Of a stretch of 64,000 bases of DNA, positions 24,627-34,959 are shown one piece after another; position 1 is the first letter of the stretch; the number at the start of each line of letters is the position of its first letter. Made by a program: the position numbers and the translations under genes. Below the pieces are notes generated by a model. It had not been told where the DNA came from. It saw only the letters and a program-made list of their open reading frames with translations, and made no database searches. The stretch is from Streptomyces lasiicapitis (GTDB taxonomy: Bacteria > Actinomycetota > Actinomycetes > Streptomycetales > Streptomycetaceae): NCBI RefSeq assembly GCF_014646335.1, contig NZ_BMNG01000009.1, positions 124,001 through 188,000 on the forward strand. The letters run 5' to 3'.

Positions 24627-26156
24627 ATGTCGGTACTCGCGATTGACGTCGGCACCACCATGATCAAGTCGGTCGTCTTCGACGACCAGGGCGGCGAACT
24701 CGCCGTGTCGCGGCTCGCGACGGAGGTGGAGCGCCGCCACCCCGGCTGGGCCGAGCAGGACATGGACACCGTGTGGAACGCGGTCGTCTACACCGTCCGC
24801 ACCGCCCTGTCCGCCCTCGCCGAGCGCCCCGAAGGCGCCGACCCCGTCTGGCTGGTGACGTTCACCGCGCAGGGCGACGGCGCCTGGCTGGTAGACGCGG
24901 CGGGGCGGCCCACCGGGCCCGCGATCCTGTGGTCCGACGGACGTGCCGGCGACCTCCTCACGCGCTGGGAGCGCGAGGGCGTCCTGGAGGAGGCGTTCCG
25001 CCGCAACGGCTCGCTGACGTGCGGCGGCATGCCGAACGCCGTGTTCAGCTGGCTCGACGCCCACGACCCGGACCGCCTCGCCCGCTCCAGCGCCTCCCTG
25101 ACCGCGGCGGGTTGGCTCTTCTACAACCTCACCGGCGTGACCGCGATCGACGAGTCGGACGCCTCCGCGCCGTTCCTCGACCACGCCACCGGCGACTACG
25201 ACCCCGGGATCGTGGACCTGTTCGGGCTCGCCGCGCACGCGCGGCTGCTGCCCAAGGTCCTCGGCGAGGACGAGCGGATCGCCGAGATCACCGCCGACGC
25301 GGCCGCCCAACTCGGCGTGCAGCCGGGCCTTCCGGTGGTGATGGCGCCGTACGACATCGCCTCCACCGCCCGCGGCGTCGGCGTCGTCAACCCCGGTCAG
25401 GCCTGCGGCATCCTCGGCACCACGCTCTGTACGGAGATCGTCCGCAAGGACGTCGACACGACGGGCGAGCCCTCCGGCATCAACATCGCCTACCGGGGCC
25501 GCGAACGCGTCCTGCGCGCCTTCCCGACCCTCAACGGCGTCGAGGTGCTCACCTGGGGCGCGCGCACCCTCCAGCTCGACGGGCCACCGGAGTTGGGCGA
25601 GCTTGCGTTCTCCGCGCCGCCCGGGGCGAACGGCCTGATGTTCCTGCCGTATCTGTCCCCGGCCGGCGAGCGCGCCCCCTTCCTCGACCCGCGCGCCCGC
25701 GGCGCCTTCTGGGGCCTTTCGCTCGACCACACCCCCGCCGACCTCGCCCGCGCCGTCTTCGACGGACTCTCCCTCGTCGTCCGCGACTCGCTCGCCGCGT
25801 CCCGTACGACCGTGACGGAGCTGAGGCTGTGCGGCGGCGGCGCCAACAACGACGACTGGTGCCGTCTCATCGCGGACGCCACCGGCGTGCCCACGGCCCG
25901 CTCCGCCGACACCGAACTCGGCGCCAAGGGTGCCTTCCTCACCGGCCTCGTCCTCACCGGAGCCGAGTCCAGCATGCACAGCGCCGCCGCCAAGTACGTA
26001 CGGATGCGCACCAGTTGGGAGCCCGACCCGGAGCGTGCGCAGTATTACGCGGCTCTGTACGAGGAGTTCCTGCGGTGGCGGTCGCTGGCGCGGGACGCCG
26101 GGTGGACGGCGGCTCCCGGACCCCGCAGCACACCACAAGGAGCACCCCGTGCCTGA
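24627..26156 (+). CDS. FGGY-family carbohydrate kinase (first of pair)
   Basis: 509-residue sugar kinase of the xylulokinase/erythritol kinase fold. Phosphate-1 motif AIDVGTTMIKSVVFD lies at residues 5-19. The region GWAEQDMDTVWNAVV near 42 is typical of the family. The second nucleotide-binding block is GQACGILGTTLCTEI near 258. The adenosine motif LRLCGGGANNDDWCRLIADATGVP lies near 395-420. Six bases separate it from the MFS gene, and its stop overlaps the start of the second kinase. It should phosphorylate a ketose or polyol in the cytoplasm. Neither substrate nor position can be determined from the sequence. Confidence 0.9.
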   Translation: MSVLAIDVGTTMIKSVVFDDQGGELAVSRLATEVERRHPGWAEQDMDTVWNAVVYTVRTALSALAERPEGADPVWLVTFTAQGDGAWLVDAAGRPTGPAILWSDGRAGDLLTRWEREGVLEEAFRRNGSLTCGGMPNAVFSWLDAHDPDRLARSSASLTAAGWLFYNLTGVTAIDESDASAPFLDHATGDYDPGIVDLFGLAAHARLLPKVLGEDERIAEITADAAAQLGVQPGLPVVMAPYDIASTARGVGVVNPGQACGILGTTLCTEIVRKDVDTTGEPSGINIAYRGRERVLRAFPTLNGVEVLTWGARTLQLDGPPELGELAFSAPPGANGLMFLPYLSPAGERAPFLDPRARGAFWGLSLDHTPADLARAVFDGLSLVVRDSLAASRTTVTELRLCGGGANNDDWCRLIADATGVPTARSADTELGAKGAFLTGLVLTGAESSMHSAAAKYVRMRTSWEPDPERAQYYAALYEEFLRWRSLARDAGWTAAPGPRSTPQGAPRA

Positions 26157-27690
26157 CCCCGCACCCCGTCCGCCCCGCGGCCCCGCCGGGCTCGGCCCCG
26201 CCGGGCTCCCGCCCGAAGCCGTCTGGCTCGGCCTCGACCTCGGCACCCAGAGCGCCCGCTGCGTCGCCGTCGACTCCGCGGGCACCGTCCTCGCCGCCGC
26301 GTCCCGGCCGCTGGCCAGCCACCGCGACGGCAACCGGCACGAGCAGGACCCCGAGCAGTGGTGGACCGCGCTCACCTCCGCCTGCCGCGAGGCGACCGCC
26401 GCGCTCGACGACCCGTCCCGCGTCCGGGGCCTCGCCCTCGACGCCACCTCCGGCACCATCCTGCTCGCCGACACCACCGGCACCCCGCTCACGCCGGGCC
26501 TGATGTACGACGACGGGCGCGCCGCCGACCAGGCCGCACGCGCCAACGCGGCGGGCGCGGACGTGTGGAGCGAGCTGGGCTACCGCTCCATGCAGCCGTC
26601 GTGGGCGCTGCCCAAGCTGCTGTGGCTCCTGGAGCGCACGGAGGAGGCCTCGCGTCCGGACATCCGACTGCTGCACCAGCCCGACCTCATCACCTGGCGG
26701 CTTGCCGGGCATCAGGTCGCGAGCGACTCCAGCCACGCCCTGAAGACCGGCTACCACCTCGTCGAGGAGCGCTGGCCCGAGAAGGAGTTCGCCGAACTCG
26801 GCGTGCCCGCGCGGCTGTTGCCCGAGGTGGTCCGGCCCGGCACCGTCCTCGGCGCGGTGTGCGCCGAGGCCGCCGCCGTCACCGGCATCCCCGAAGGGAC
26901 CCCGATCGTCGCCGGGATGACGGACGGCTGCGCCGCGCAGATCGGCGCGGGCGCGCTCGCCCCCGGCGCGTGGAACTCGGTCCTCGGCACGACGCTCGTC
27001 TTCAAGGGCGTGAGCCCGCACCTCGTACGCGACCCGGGCGGCGTCGTCTACTGCCACCGCGGCCCCGACGGGACCTGGCTGCCGGGCGGCGCGTCCAGCA
27101 GCGGGGCGGGCGTGCTCGCGCGGGAGTTCCCGGGGGCGGACCTCGCGGGGCTCACGGCGGCCGGCGCGGCCCTCGACGGTGACGCGGTCGCGTATCCGCT
27201 GGTGTCGAGCGGCGGTGAACGCTTCCCGTTCCGGGCGGCGGACGCCGAGCCGTTCGTGCTCGGGGAGCCGCGCGGCGAGGCCGGACGCTTCCACGCGTAC
27301 CTGCTGGGCGTGGCCTGCGTGGAGCGGCTGTGCTTCGACTACCTGGACCACATCGGCGCGCCCGTCGAAGGGCCGCTGACGTTCACCGGGGGCGGTGCGA
27401 AGAACCCGTACTGGAACCGGTTGCGAGCCGACGTGCTCGGCCGTCCGGTGCGGCTGCCCGAGCAGGCCGAAGGGGCCGTCGGGATGGCGGTGCTCGCGGC
27501 GACGTCGAGCGGGGCGTCCGTGCGGGAGGCGGCGGACGCGATGGTGCGCGGCCTCGCGGAGATCCGCCCGGATCCGGTGCGTACGGCCCGCTGGACGCCC
27601 GTCTACCTCCGGTTCGTCGACGCGCTCGCCGACCGCGGCTGGCTCGCCCCGGAGGCCGCCGCGCACGCGCACACCAGAGCACACGCATAG
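26149..27690 (+). CDS. FGGY-family carbohydrate kinase (second of pair)
   Basis: 513-residue sugar kinase. GTG 26149 has AAGGAG 6 bases upstream and overlaps the previous stop by 8 bases. A Pro/Gly-rich leader of ~20 residues precedes the phosphate-1 motif WLGLDLGTQSARCVAVD. The phosphate-2 block is WNSVLGTTLVFKGV near 280, and the adenosine motif is FTGGGAKNPYWNRLRADVLGRPV near 413. It is only distantly similar to the first kinase, so this is not a recent duplication. Two different FGGY kinases in one operon may act on two related substrates or form a non-identical pair. The last codons form the first unit of a 36-base tandem repeat. Confidence 0.9.
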   Translation: MPDPAPRPPRGPAGLGPAGLPPEAVWLGLDLGTQSARCVAVDSAGTVLAAASRPLASHRDGNRHEQDPEQWWTALTSACREATAALDDPSRVRGLALDATSGTILLADTTGTPLTPGLMYDDGRAADQAARANAAGADVWSELGYRSMQPSWALPKLLWLLERTEEASRPDIRLLHQPDLITWRLAGHQVASDSSHALKTGYHLVEERWPEKEFAELGVPARLLPEVVRPGTVLGAVCAEAAAVTGIPEGTPIVAGMTDGCAAQIGAGALAPGAWNSVLGTTLVFKGVSPHLVRDPGGVVYCHRGPDGTWLPGGASSSGAGVLAREFPGADLAGLTAAGAALDGDAVAYPLVSSGGERFPFRAADAEPFVLGEPRGEAGRFHAYLLGVACVERLCFDYLDHIGAPVEGPLTFTGGGAKNPYWNRLRADVLGRPVRLPEQAEGAVGMAVLAATSSGASVREAADAMVRGLAEIRPDPVRTARWTPVYLRFVDALADRGWLAPEAAAHAHTRAHA

Positions 27691-27746
27691 GCAACGAGGA
27701 CAGACAGGCCCAGAGCACACGCCTGGGCAATGAGAACAGACAGCCA
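27675..27746 (+). repeat. 36-base tandem direct repeat at the end of the second FGGY kinase
   Basis: Units 27675-27710 and 27711-27746 both begin CAGAGCACACGC and match at about 29 of 36 positions. Shorter derivatives of GAGGACAGACAGGC continue to about 27786. The first unit contains the kinase stop codon, and the series ends just before the phosphatase start. Confidence 0.8.
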
Positions 27747-27788
27747 ACAGACAGCCCATGAGGACAGACAGGCGATGAGGACAGCGCA

Positions 27789-28403
27789 GTGACCCATGTA
27801 ATTCTCGTACGCCACGGCGAGACCGTCTGGCACGACGGCAACCGCTACGCGGGCCGCACCGACGTCGCGCTCACCCCGCGCGGCCGCCTCCAGGCCGCCG
27901 AACTCGCCGCCTGGGCCGCCGGACAGAGCATCGACGCCGTGTTCAGCTCACCGCTGTCGCGGGCCCGGCTGACGGCGGCGCCCGCGGGGGAGGCGCTCGG
28001 CCTGACGCCGCGCGTCGACGAGCGGCTGAGCGAGGTCGACTTCGGCCGCGGCGAAGGCCTCACCCGGGAGGAGATGCGCGCCCGCTTCCCCGGCGAGCTC
28101 GACGCGTTCCTCGACGACCCCGTCGCGCACCACCTGCCCGACGGCGAGGACCCGCGCAAGGCCGCCACGCGCGCGAGCGCCTGCCTCGCGGACGTCGCGG
28201 CCGAGTTCCCCGACGGCCGCGTGCTCGTCGTCGCGCACTCGACGCTGCTGCGCCTGACCCTCTGCGACCAGCTCGGCATCCCGCTCAGCGAGTACCGCAG
28301 GGTGTTCCCGCACATGGACAACGGCACCCTCACCGAACTGCGGCTGCGCGAGGGCCAGTCGTCGCTGCTGCGCTTCAACGCGCCGGCGCATCCCACGCGC
28401 TGA
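27789..28403 (+). CDS. Histidine phosphatase (phosphoglycerate mutase-like) family protein
   Basis: 204-residue cytoplasmic phosphatase. GTG 27789 gives VTHVILVRHGETVWHD, with the phospho-accepting His of RHG at residue 10. The acid region is ERLSEVDFGRGEGLTREEM near 75, and the second catalytic His is VVAHSTLLRLTLC near 150. Family members range from cofactor-dependent phosphoglycerate mutase to sugar-phosphate and alpha-ribazole phosphatases. Its length and lack of inserts favour a phosphatase rather than a mutase. Position in the kinase operon suggests it removes phosphate from a sugar- or polyol-phosphate intermediate. It follows the repeat array. Confidence 0.88.
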   Translation: MTHVILVRHGETVWHDGNRYAGRTDVALTPRGRLQAAELAAWAAGQSIDAVFSSPLSRARLTAAPAGEALGLTPRVDERLSEVDFGRGEGLTREEMRARFPGELDAFLDDPVAHHLPDGEDPRKAATRASACLADVAAEFPDGRVLVVAHSTLLRLTLCDQLGIPLSEYRRVFPHMDNGTLTELRLREGQSSLLRFNAPAHPTR

Positions 28404-28475
28404 CCCGCCCGCGCCCGTGCCCGCGCCCGCCCAGGGGCACAGCTCCCGCACCTCACGTACAGAAAGAAGCCCCCC

Positions 28476-29549
28476 ATGAGCACCACCGGCCCCACGGGCA
28501 CCACCGGCCCTACAGTTCTGGCGGCAGGCGACCACTTCGTCCTGCCGCGCCTGCTCAGCGAAGAGGTCCGCAGGGCGACCGGAGGCGCCGTACACGTCCG
28601 CGAACTCACCCTGCCCTGGCCGCACACGCCGTTCGGCCCCGTCGGCGAGGTCATCGAGGCGTCCGGCACCGAGGACGAGCTGATCGAGGCACTGCGGGGC
28701 GCCGAGGTGTGCGTGACCCAGATGGCGCCGCTGACCGAACGCGTCCTCGCGGCCTGCCCCGACCTCAAGCTGATGTGCGTCAGCCGCGGCGGCCCCGTCA
28801 ACGCCAACCTGGAGGCGGCGACCCGGCACGGCGTCGCCGTCTGCTACGCGCCGGGACGCAACGCCGTCGCCACCGCCGAACACACCCTCACGCTGCTCCT
28901 GGCCGCCGCGCGCGGCGTCGGCGACACGCACACCGACCTGCGCAAGGGCGTCTGGCGCGGCGACTACTACGACTACGACAACTGCGGCATCGAGATCGAG
29001 GGCGCGACCGTCGGCCTCATCGGGTACGGCGCGATCGGCAGCCGGGTCGCGCGGATCCTGGTGGCCATGGGCGCCGAGGTCCTCGTCCACGACCCGTACG
29101 TGTCCCCGGAGGCGCTCGCCGGAATCGGCGAACAGGTCCCGCTGGAGGAGCTGTTGACCCGCTCGCGCATCGTGTCGCTGCACGCCCGCGTGACCGAGGA
29201 GACCAAGGGCATGATCGGCGCCGAGCAGCTCGCGCTGATGCCGCGCGGCTCGGTCCTGGTGAACTGCGCGCGCGGTGCGCTTCTCGACTACGACGCGGTG
29301 TGTGACGCCCTGGACAGCGGGCAGTTGTCAGGCGCGGGCTTTGATGTCTACCCGCACGAGCCGGTGCCGGCCGACTCCCGGCTCCTGGCCACCCCCGGCA
29401 TCGTCATGACCCCGCACATCGCGGGCGCCAGCCAGGAAGTCGCCCACAAGGCGGCCCGCATCGTCGCCGCGGAAGTCGGCCGCTTCCTGCGCGGCGAGCC
29501 GCTCGCCCACTGCGCCAACCCGGAGGTCTACGCGGGCCGAACGCGGTGA
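28476..29549 (+). CDS. D-isomer-specific 2-hydroxyacid dehydrogenase (phosphoglycerate dehydrogenase-like)
   Basis: 357-residue NAD-dependent dehydrogenase with an AGAAAGAAG ribosome site upstream. The NAD motif is VGLIGYGAIGSRVARIL near residue 172 (GxGxxG). Catalytic residues are visible: Arg in VNCARGALLDYDAV near 262, Glu in GFDVYPHEPVP near 292, and His in TPHIAGASQEVAH near 315. CVSRGGPVNANLEAATRHGVAVCYAPGRNAVATAEHTL matches the phosphoglycerate dehydrogenase-like subgroup. It is the last gene of the polyol/sugar cluster, followed by a strong terminator. It may oxidise or reduce a 2-hydroxyacid derived from the imported compound. Confidence 0.9.
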   Translation: MSTTGPTGTTGPTVLAAGDHFVLPRLLSEEVRRATGGAVHVRELTLPWPHTPFGPVGEVIEASGTEDELIEALRGAEVCVTQMAPLTERVLAACPDLKLMCVSRGGPVNANLEAATRHGVAVCYAPGRNAVATAEHTLTLLLAAARGVGDTHTDLRKGVWRGDYYDYDNCGIEIEGATVGLIGYGAIGSRVARILVAMGAEVLVHDPYVSPEALAGIGEQVPLEELLTRSRIVSLHARVTEETKGMIGAEQLALMPRGSVLVNCARGALLDYDAVCDALDSGQLSGAGFDVYPHEPVPADSRLLATPGIVMTPHIAGASQEVAHKAARIVAAEVGRFLRGEPLAHCANPEVYAGRTR

Positions 29550-29600
29550 ACTCACGGAGTCGATAGCGCCAACTCCCAGGCCATGGGGGTTTCCTGAAGC

Positions 29601-29633
29601 GGCCGGAGCCTCATACTCACTGAGGCTCCGGCC
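29601..29633 (+). terminator. Strong terminator ending the polyol/sugar operon
   Basis: GGCCGGAGCCTCA (29601-29613) and TGAGGCTCCGGCC (29621-29633) are perfect 13-base complementary arms with a 7-base loop. No T tract follows, which is common in Streptomyces. Confidence 0.8.
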
Positions 29634-29694
29634 GTCGTCGTCCCCGTCCCCAGCGGCACGACTCGTCCCCCTTCGTCCTCCTGGGAGGTACCCC

Positions 29695-30600
29695 ATGGCC
29701 CCGTTCACCCGTCGCAGAGCCCTGAGCACGCTCGGCGCGGCCTTCGCGACCGCCGTCGCCGCGCCCGGCATCGCGCACGCCGCCGACCAGTCCCCGGCCG
29801 CGCGGCCGCTGAGCGCCGACAAGGCCCTGAGCGGCCGCCACCCGCGCCCCCGCCCCCTCGCCCAGGCCCACGCGCACAACGACTACGAACACGCCCGCCC
29901 TCTCCTCGACGCCCTCGACCACCGCTTCACCAGCGTCGAGGCCGACATCTTCCTCGTCGACGGCAAGCTCCTGGTCGCCCACGACCCGGCGGACCTCGAC
30001 CCCACCCGCACCCTCGAATCGCTGTACCTCGACCCGCTCGCGGCCCGCGTCCGCGCGAACCACGGCTCGGTGTACCGGCGCTGGCACGGCCAGTTCCAGC
30101 TCCTCATCGACATCAAGACCGAGGGCGCCTCGACGTACCGCGAACTGGACCTGCACCTGCGCCGCTACCGGCACCTGTTCACGACGTACGTCCACGGCAA
30201 GGTGTACCGCTCCGCCGTGACCGCGGTGATCTCAGGAGACCGTGCGGCCCGCGCCCCGATGGAGGCCCAGCGGGTGCGCCGCGCCTTCTACGACGGCCGC
30301 CTCGCCGACCTCGGCACCGCGGCCCCCGCCTCCTTCATCCCGCTCATCAGCGACAACTGGTCGCTGAACTTCACCTGGCAGGGCCTCGGCCCGATCCCGC
30401 CCGCCGAGCGCGAGAAGCTGCGCGGCATCGTCTCCGCCGCCCACAAGCGGCGGCAGCGCGTCCGCTTCTGGGCCACCCCCGACCTGCCCGGACCCGCGCG
30501 CGACGCCGTGTGGGGCGAACTGCTCGCCGCCGGTGTGGACCACCTCAACACCGACGACCTCGCGGGGCTCCAGGCGTTCCTGGACGCCCGCGGAAGGTAA
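29695..30600 (+). CDS. Secreted PLC-like phosphodiesterase (Tat substrate)
   Basis: 301-residue exported protein. GGGAGG precedes ATG 29695. The N-terminus RRRALSTLGAAFATAVAAPGIAHA is a twin-arginine signal peptide cleaved near residue 30. The mature part begins with AHAHNDYEHARPLLDAL near residue 60 and FTSVEADIFLVDGKLLVAHD near 82. These are catalytic strands of a PI-PLC/glycerophosphodiesterase-like TIM barrel and also match the fungal Aim6 family. ELDLHLRRY and DHLNTDDLAGL complete the barrel end. It probably hydrolyses a phosphodiester outside the membrane. The substrate is unknown. It stands alone after the strong terminator. Confidence 0.82.
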   Translation: MAPFTRRRALSTLGAAFATAVAAPGIAHAADQSPAARPLSADKALSGRHPRPRPLAQAHAHNDYEHARPLLDALDHRFTSVEADIFLVDGKLLVAHDPADLDPTRTLESLYLDPLAARVRANHGSVYRRWHGQFQLLIDIKTEGASTYRELDLHLRRYRHLFTTYVHGKVYRSAVTAVISGDRAARAPMEAQRVRRAFYDGRLADLGTAAPASFIPLISDNWSLNFTWQGLGPIPPAEREKLRGIVSAAHKRRQRVRFWATPDLPGPARDAVWGELLAAGVDHLNTDDLAGLQAFLDARGR

Positions 30601-30739
30601 CGGCCCTCGCTGCCGCTTCCCCCTAGCCGCCCGGGGAAACCACTCGTCCGGCGCACACGCTTCTCACTCGGACAAACCCTCCGCTACGCCACACTTGCCG
30701 CCGAAAGCCGTGAGTCCGGCGTGGCGGAGGAGGTCCGTG

Positions 30740-30934
30740 ATGGCCGTTTCGATTTCCGTGGGGCTGCTGCTCCTGATCCTGGCGGTGGTGCTTCTGCGCA
30801 ACGGCGGCATGAAGGTGTCGCACGCCGTGGTGTGCGGTCTGCTCGGCTTCTATCTCGCGAGCACGAGCGTGGCGCCCACCATTCACAACGGCCTGACGGC
30901 GACGGCCGACATCGTCAGCGGCATCCGTCCCTGA
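30740..30934 (+). CDS. Small conserved membrane protein
   Basis: 64-residue protein with GGAGGAGG 6 bases before ATG 30740. The first ~22 residues are a membrane helix (SVGLLLLILAVVLLRNGG). A second hydrophobic segment lies at residues ~30-46 (AVVCGLLGFYLASTSVAP). HAVVCxLLGFYLASTS is a pattern I recall from small actinobacterial membrane proteins. I cannot name a function. It has no operon partner; the remnant of an NRPS gene begins about 270 bases downstream. Confidence 0.7.
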   Translation: MAVSISVGLLLLILAVVLLRNGGMKVSHAVVCGLLGFYLASTSVAPTIHNGLTATADIVSGIRP

Positions 30935-31202
30935 GAGCCTGTCCGAGGCGTCTCCGCGGGCTGTCTGGCCACCAGGACACCTCAACTGGCCACTGTGGCT
31001 TGAAAGATGAGGCTCATTGCGTGGGCCGTGCTCGCGTGGCGCGGACGCCGTCCGGCACCCCTCGCCCGACCGATCCGCGCCGCCTCCACACTTCCGACAC
31101 GTCTTGGCTCGCTCAGCCTGGACACCGGGCGCTTCCGGTCCGTTGAATTCCTCGCAGGGCCGCCGCTCAACGACCTCGCGGTCCACTTCACTTCACCGGG
31201 GG

Positions 31203-33254
<2,052 letters not shown>

Positions 33255-33255
33255 C

Positions 33256-33275
33256 GGGCCGCACGGGGGCGGCCC
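33256..33275 (+). terminator. Hairpin after the NRPS remnant
   Basis: GGGCCGC (33256-33262) and GCGGCCC (33269-33275) are perfect 7-base arms with a 6-base loop, 2 bases after the stop codon. This is a probable terminator. Confidence 0.6.
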
Positions 33276-33295
33276 GGTCGTGATCGTTTCGGGCT

Positions 33296-33331
33296 CGTGA
33301 ACAACTCCCGTACATACATGGACAGTTCACG
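33296..33331. promoter_or_regulatory. Inverted repeat in the promoter region of the secreted beta-propeller gene
   Basis: CGTGAAC (33296-33302) and GTTCACG (33325-33331) are perfect 7-base arms with a 22-base spacer, 24 bases before the ATG. They may be half-sites for a regulator. No regulator is adjacent. Confidence 0.35.
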
Positions 33332-33354
33332 GAGTCCGCTCTAGCTTCGCCCCC

Positions 33355-34947
33355 ATGCCACGCCTTACCCGAAGTAACCGCGGCCGAGCCCTCGGACTCT
33401 GCCTCGCCCTGACGGTCGCCGTGCTGCCGGCCCTCGCCGCCCCGGCGCACGCCGACGAGATCCCCAAGGCCCCGGGCCACCGCCTCGTCGAGCAGTACGC
33501 GGGCGCCCCCGCCCCCGCCCGCCCCGTCCCCGGCGACCCGCCGCCCCAGCACCCCCACCTCGCCGCGAACGGCCGCAGCGGCATGCACGCCGACGCGGCG
33601 GGCAGCGGAACGTACCCCTGGAACGGCCCGCTCGGGAACAAGCCGCAGGTGACCAGCGAGAAGATGGCCGCGCTCGGCGGCGAGTGCGCGACCGTCACCT
33701 TCGACCGGGACGGCCGCATCGTCACCGTCTGCGGCACCTTCACGGGCTTCCTGGTGAAGCTGCTCGACCCGCGGACCCTGCGCACCCTGGCGGAGTACAA
33801 GCTTCCGCAGCGCCCGTCCACCGTCGAGGCCATCACCCGGCTCGACTTCTCGAAGATCTTCAAGGACACGTCGGGCGGCGCCTATTCGTACCTGGACGAC
33901 AAGGACCGGCTCGTGCTCGCCGACTCGCGCCAGCACGTGGTGCGGCTCGCGCACGAGCAGGCGGCCGACGGCACCTGGCGGTTCGTCGTCGAGGACGACT
34001 GGGACCTGACCGGGCAGGTCCCGCACGACTGCGTGTCGTGGACGAACCTCTACCCGAGCGGGGAGTGCGACCCGGTCACGTCCGTCATGCCCGACTGGGA
34101 CGGGCGGATCTGGTGGGTGACCCGGCAGGGCCGCGTCGGCACCGTCGACCCGGAGTCGGGGGACATCCGCTCGACAAGGCTCGCCGGTGAGGAGATCCAG
34201 AACTCGTTCTCGGTCGCCGAGGACGGCGTCTCCATCGTCTCCGACCACGCCCTGTACAGCTTCGAGGCCGCCGCCGACGGCACCCCCGAGGTCGTCTGGC
34301 GCCAGACCTACGACCGCGGCACCGGCACCAAACCCGGCTCCGTGAACCAGGGTTCGGGCACCACCCCCGACCTGTTCGGCGCCGAGGAGAACTACGTCGC
34401 CATCACCGACAACGCCGACGACCGCATGAACGTCCTCGTCTACCGCCGCGACCCCGGCGTACCCGAGAGCCGTCGCCTGGTCTGCAAGGTCCCCGTGTTC
34501 GGCTCCGGCGCGTCCACCACCGACAACTCCCTGATCAGCCACGGCAACAGCCTCGTCGTGGAGAACAACTACGGCTACGAGAACATCACTTCGCTCACCT
34601 TCGGCCGCAGTGTCGTCGGCGGGGTCAGCCGGATCGACGTACGCGAGGACGGCAGCGGCTGCGACACCGTGTGGCAGAGCGCCGTACGCTCCCCGTCGAC
34701 CGTCCCCAAGCTGTCGACCGCCAACGGGCTGCTGTACTTCTACACCAAGGAACCCAACCGCCTCGGCATCGACGCCTGGTACCTGACCGCGGTCGACTTC
34801 CGCACCGGCGAGCCCCGCTGGAAGCGGCTCACCGGCACGGGCGTCGCGTACGACAACAACTGGGCGCCCGTCACGCTCGGCCCGGACGGCACGGCGTACG
34901 TCGGGGTCTTCAACGGCCTCGTGGCGGTGCGGGACGAGGGCGACTGA
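33355..34947 (+). CDS. Secreted protein with beta-propeller (PQQ-like) repeats
   Basis: 530-residue exported protein. The N-terminus RGRALGLCLALTVAVLPALAAPAHA is a Sec signal peptide cleaved near residue 33. A Pro/His-rich linker follows to about residue 75. The rest consists of repeated beta-strand blades (CATVTFDRDGRIVTVCGTFTGFLVKLLDPRT, YLDDKDRLVLADS, GRIWWVTRQGRVGTVDPESG, VTLGPDGTAYVGVFNGLVAVRD) typical of a PQQ- or WD-like propeller. No catalytic residues could be identified. Four or more cysteines in the mature part may form disulfides. It is monocistronic, converging on the phosphodiester glycosidase gene. Confidence 0.78.
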   Translation: MPRLTRSNRGRALGLCLALTVAVLPALAAPAHADEIPKAPGHRLVEQYAGAPAPARPVPGDPPPQHPHLAANGRSGMHADAAGSGTYPWNGPLGNKPQVTSEKMAALGGECATVTFDRDGRIVTVCGTFTGFLVKLLDPRTLRTLAEYKLPQRPSTVEAITRLDFSKIFKDTSGGAYSYLDDKDRLVLADSRQHVVRLAHEQAADGTWRFVVEDDWDLTGQVPHDCVSWTNLYPSGECDPVTSVMPDWDGRIWWVTRQGRVGTVDPESGDIRSTRLAGEEIQNSFSVAEDGVSIVSDHALYSFEAAADGTPEVVWRQTYDRGTGTKPGSVNQGSGTTPDLFGAEENYVAITDNADDRMNVLVYRRDPGVPESRRLVCKVPVFGSGASTTDNSLISHGNSLVVENNYGYENITSLTFGRSVVGGVSRIDVREDGSGCDTVWQSAVRSPSTVPKLSTANGLLYFYTKEPNRLGIDAWYLTAVDFRTGEPRWKRLTGTGVAYDNNWAPVTLGPDGTAYVGVFNGLVAVRDEGD

Positions 34948-34959
34948 CCGCGGGCCGGG

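Noticed and set aside
23466..26546. 3-kb minus-strand open frame
   Set aside because: Antisense to the MFS and FGGY kinase genes. Product rich in Gly/Arg/Glu with no recognisable domain, as expected for the mirror frame of GC-rich coding DNA.
27675..27786. A CRISPR array
   Set aside because: Only two near-identical 36-base units directly abut with no spacers, and no cas genes are nearby.
30935..31202. Insertion-sequence remnant beside the NRPS fragment
   Set aside because: The stretch is non-coding and slightly different in composition, but I found no inverted-repeat ends and no transposase-like peptide in any frame.
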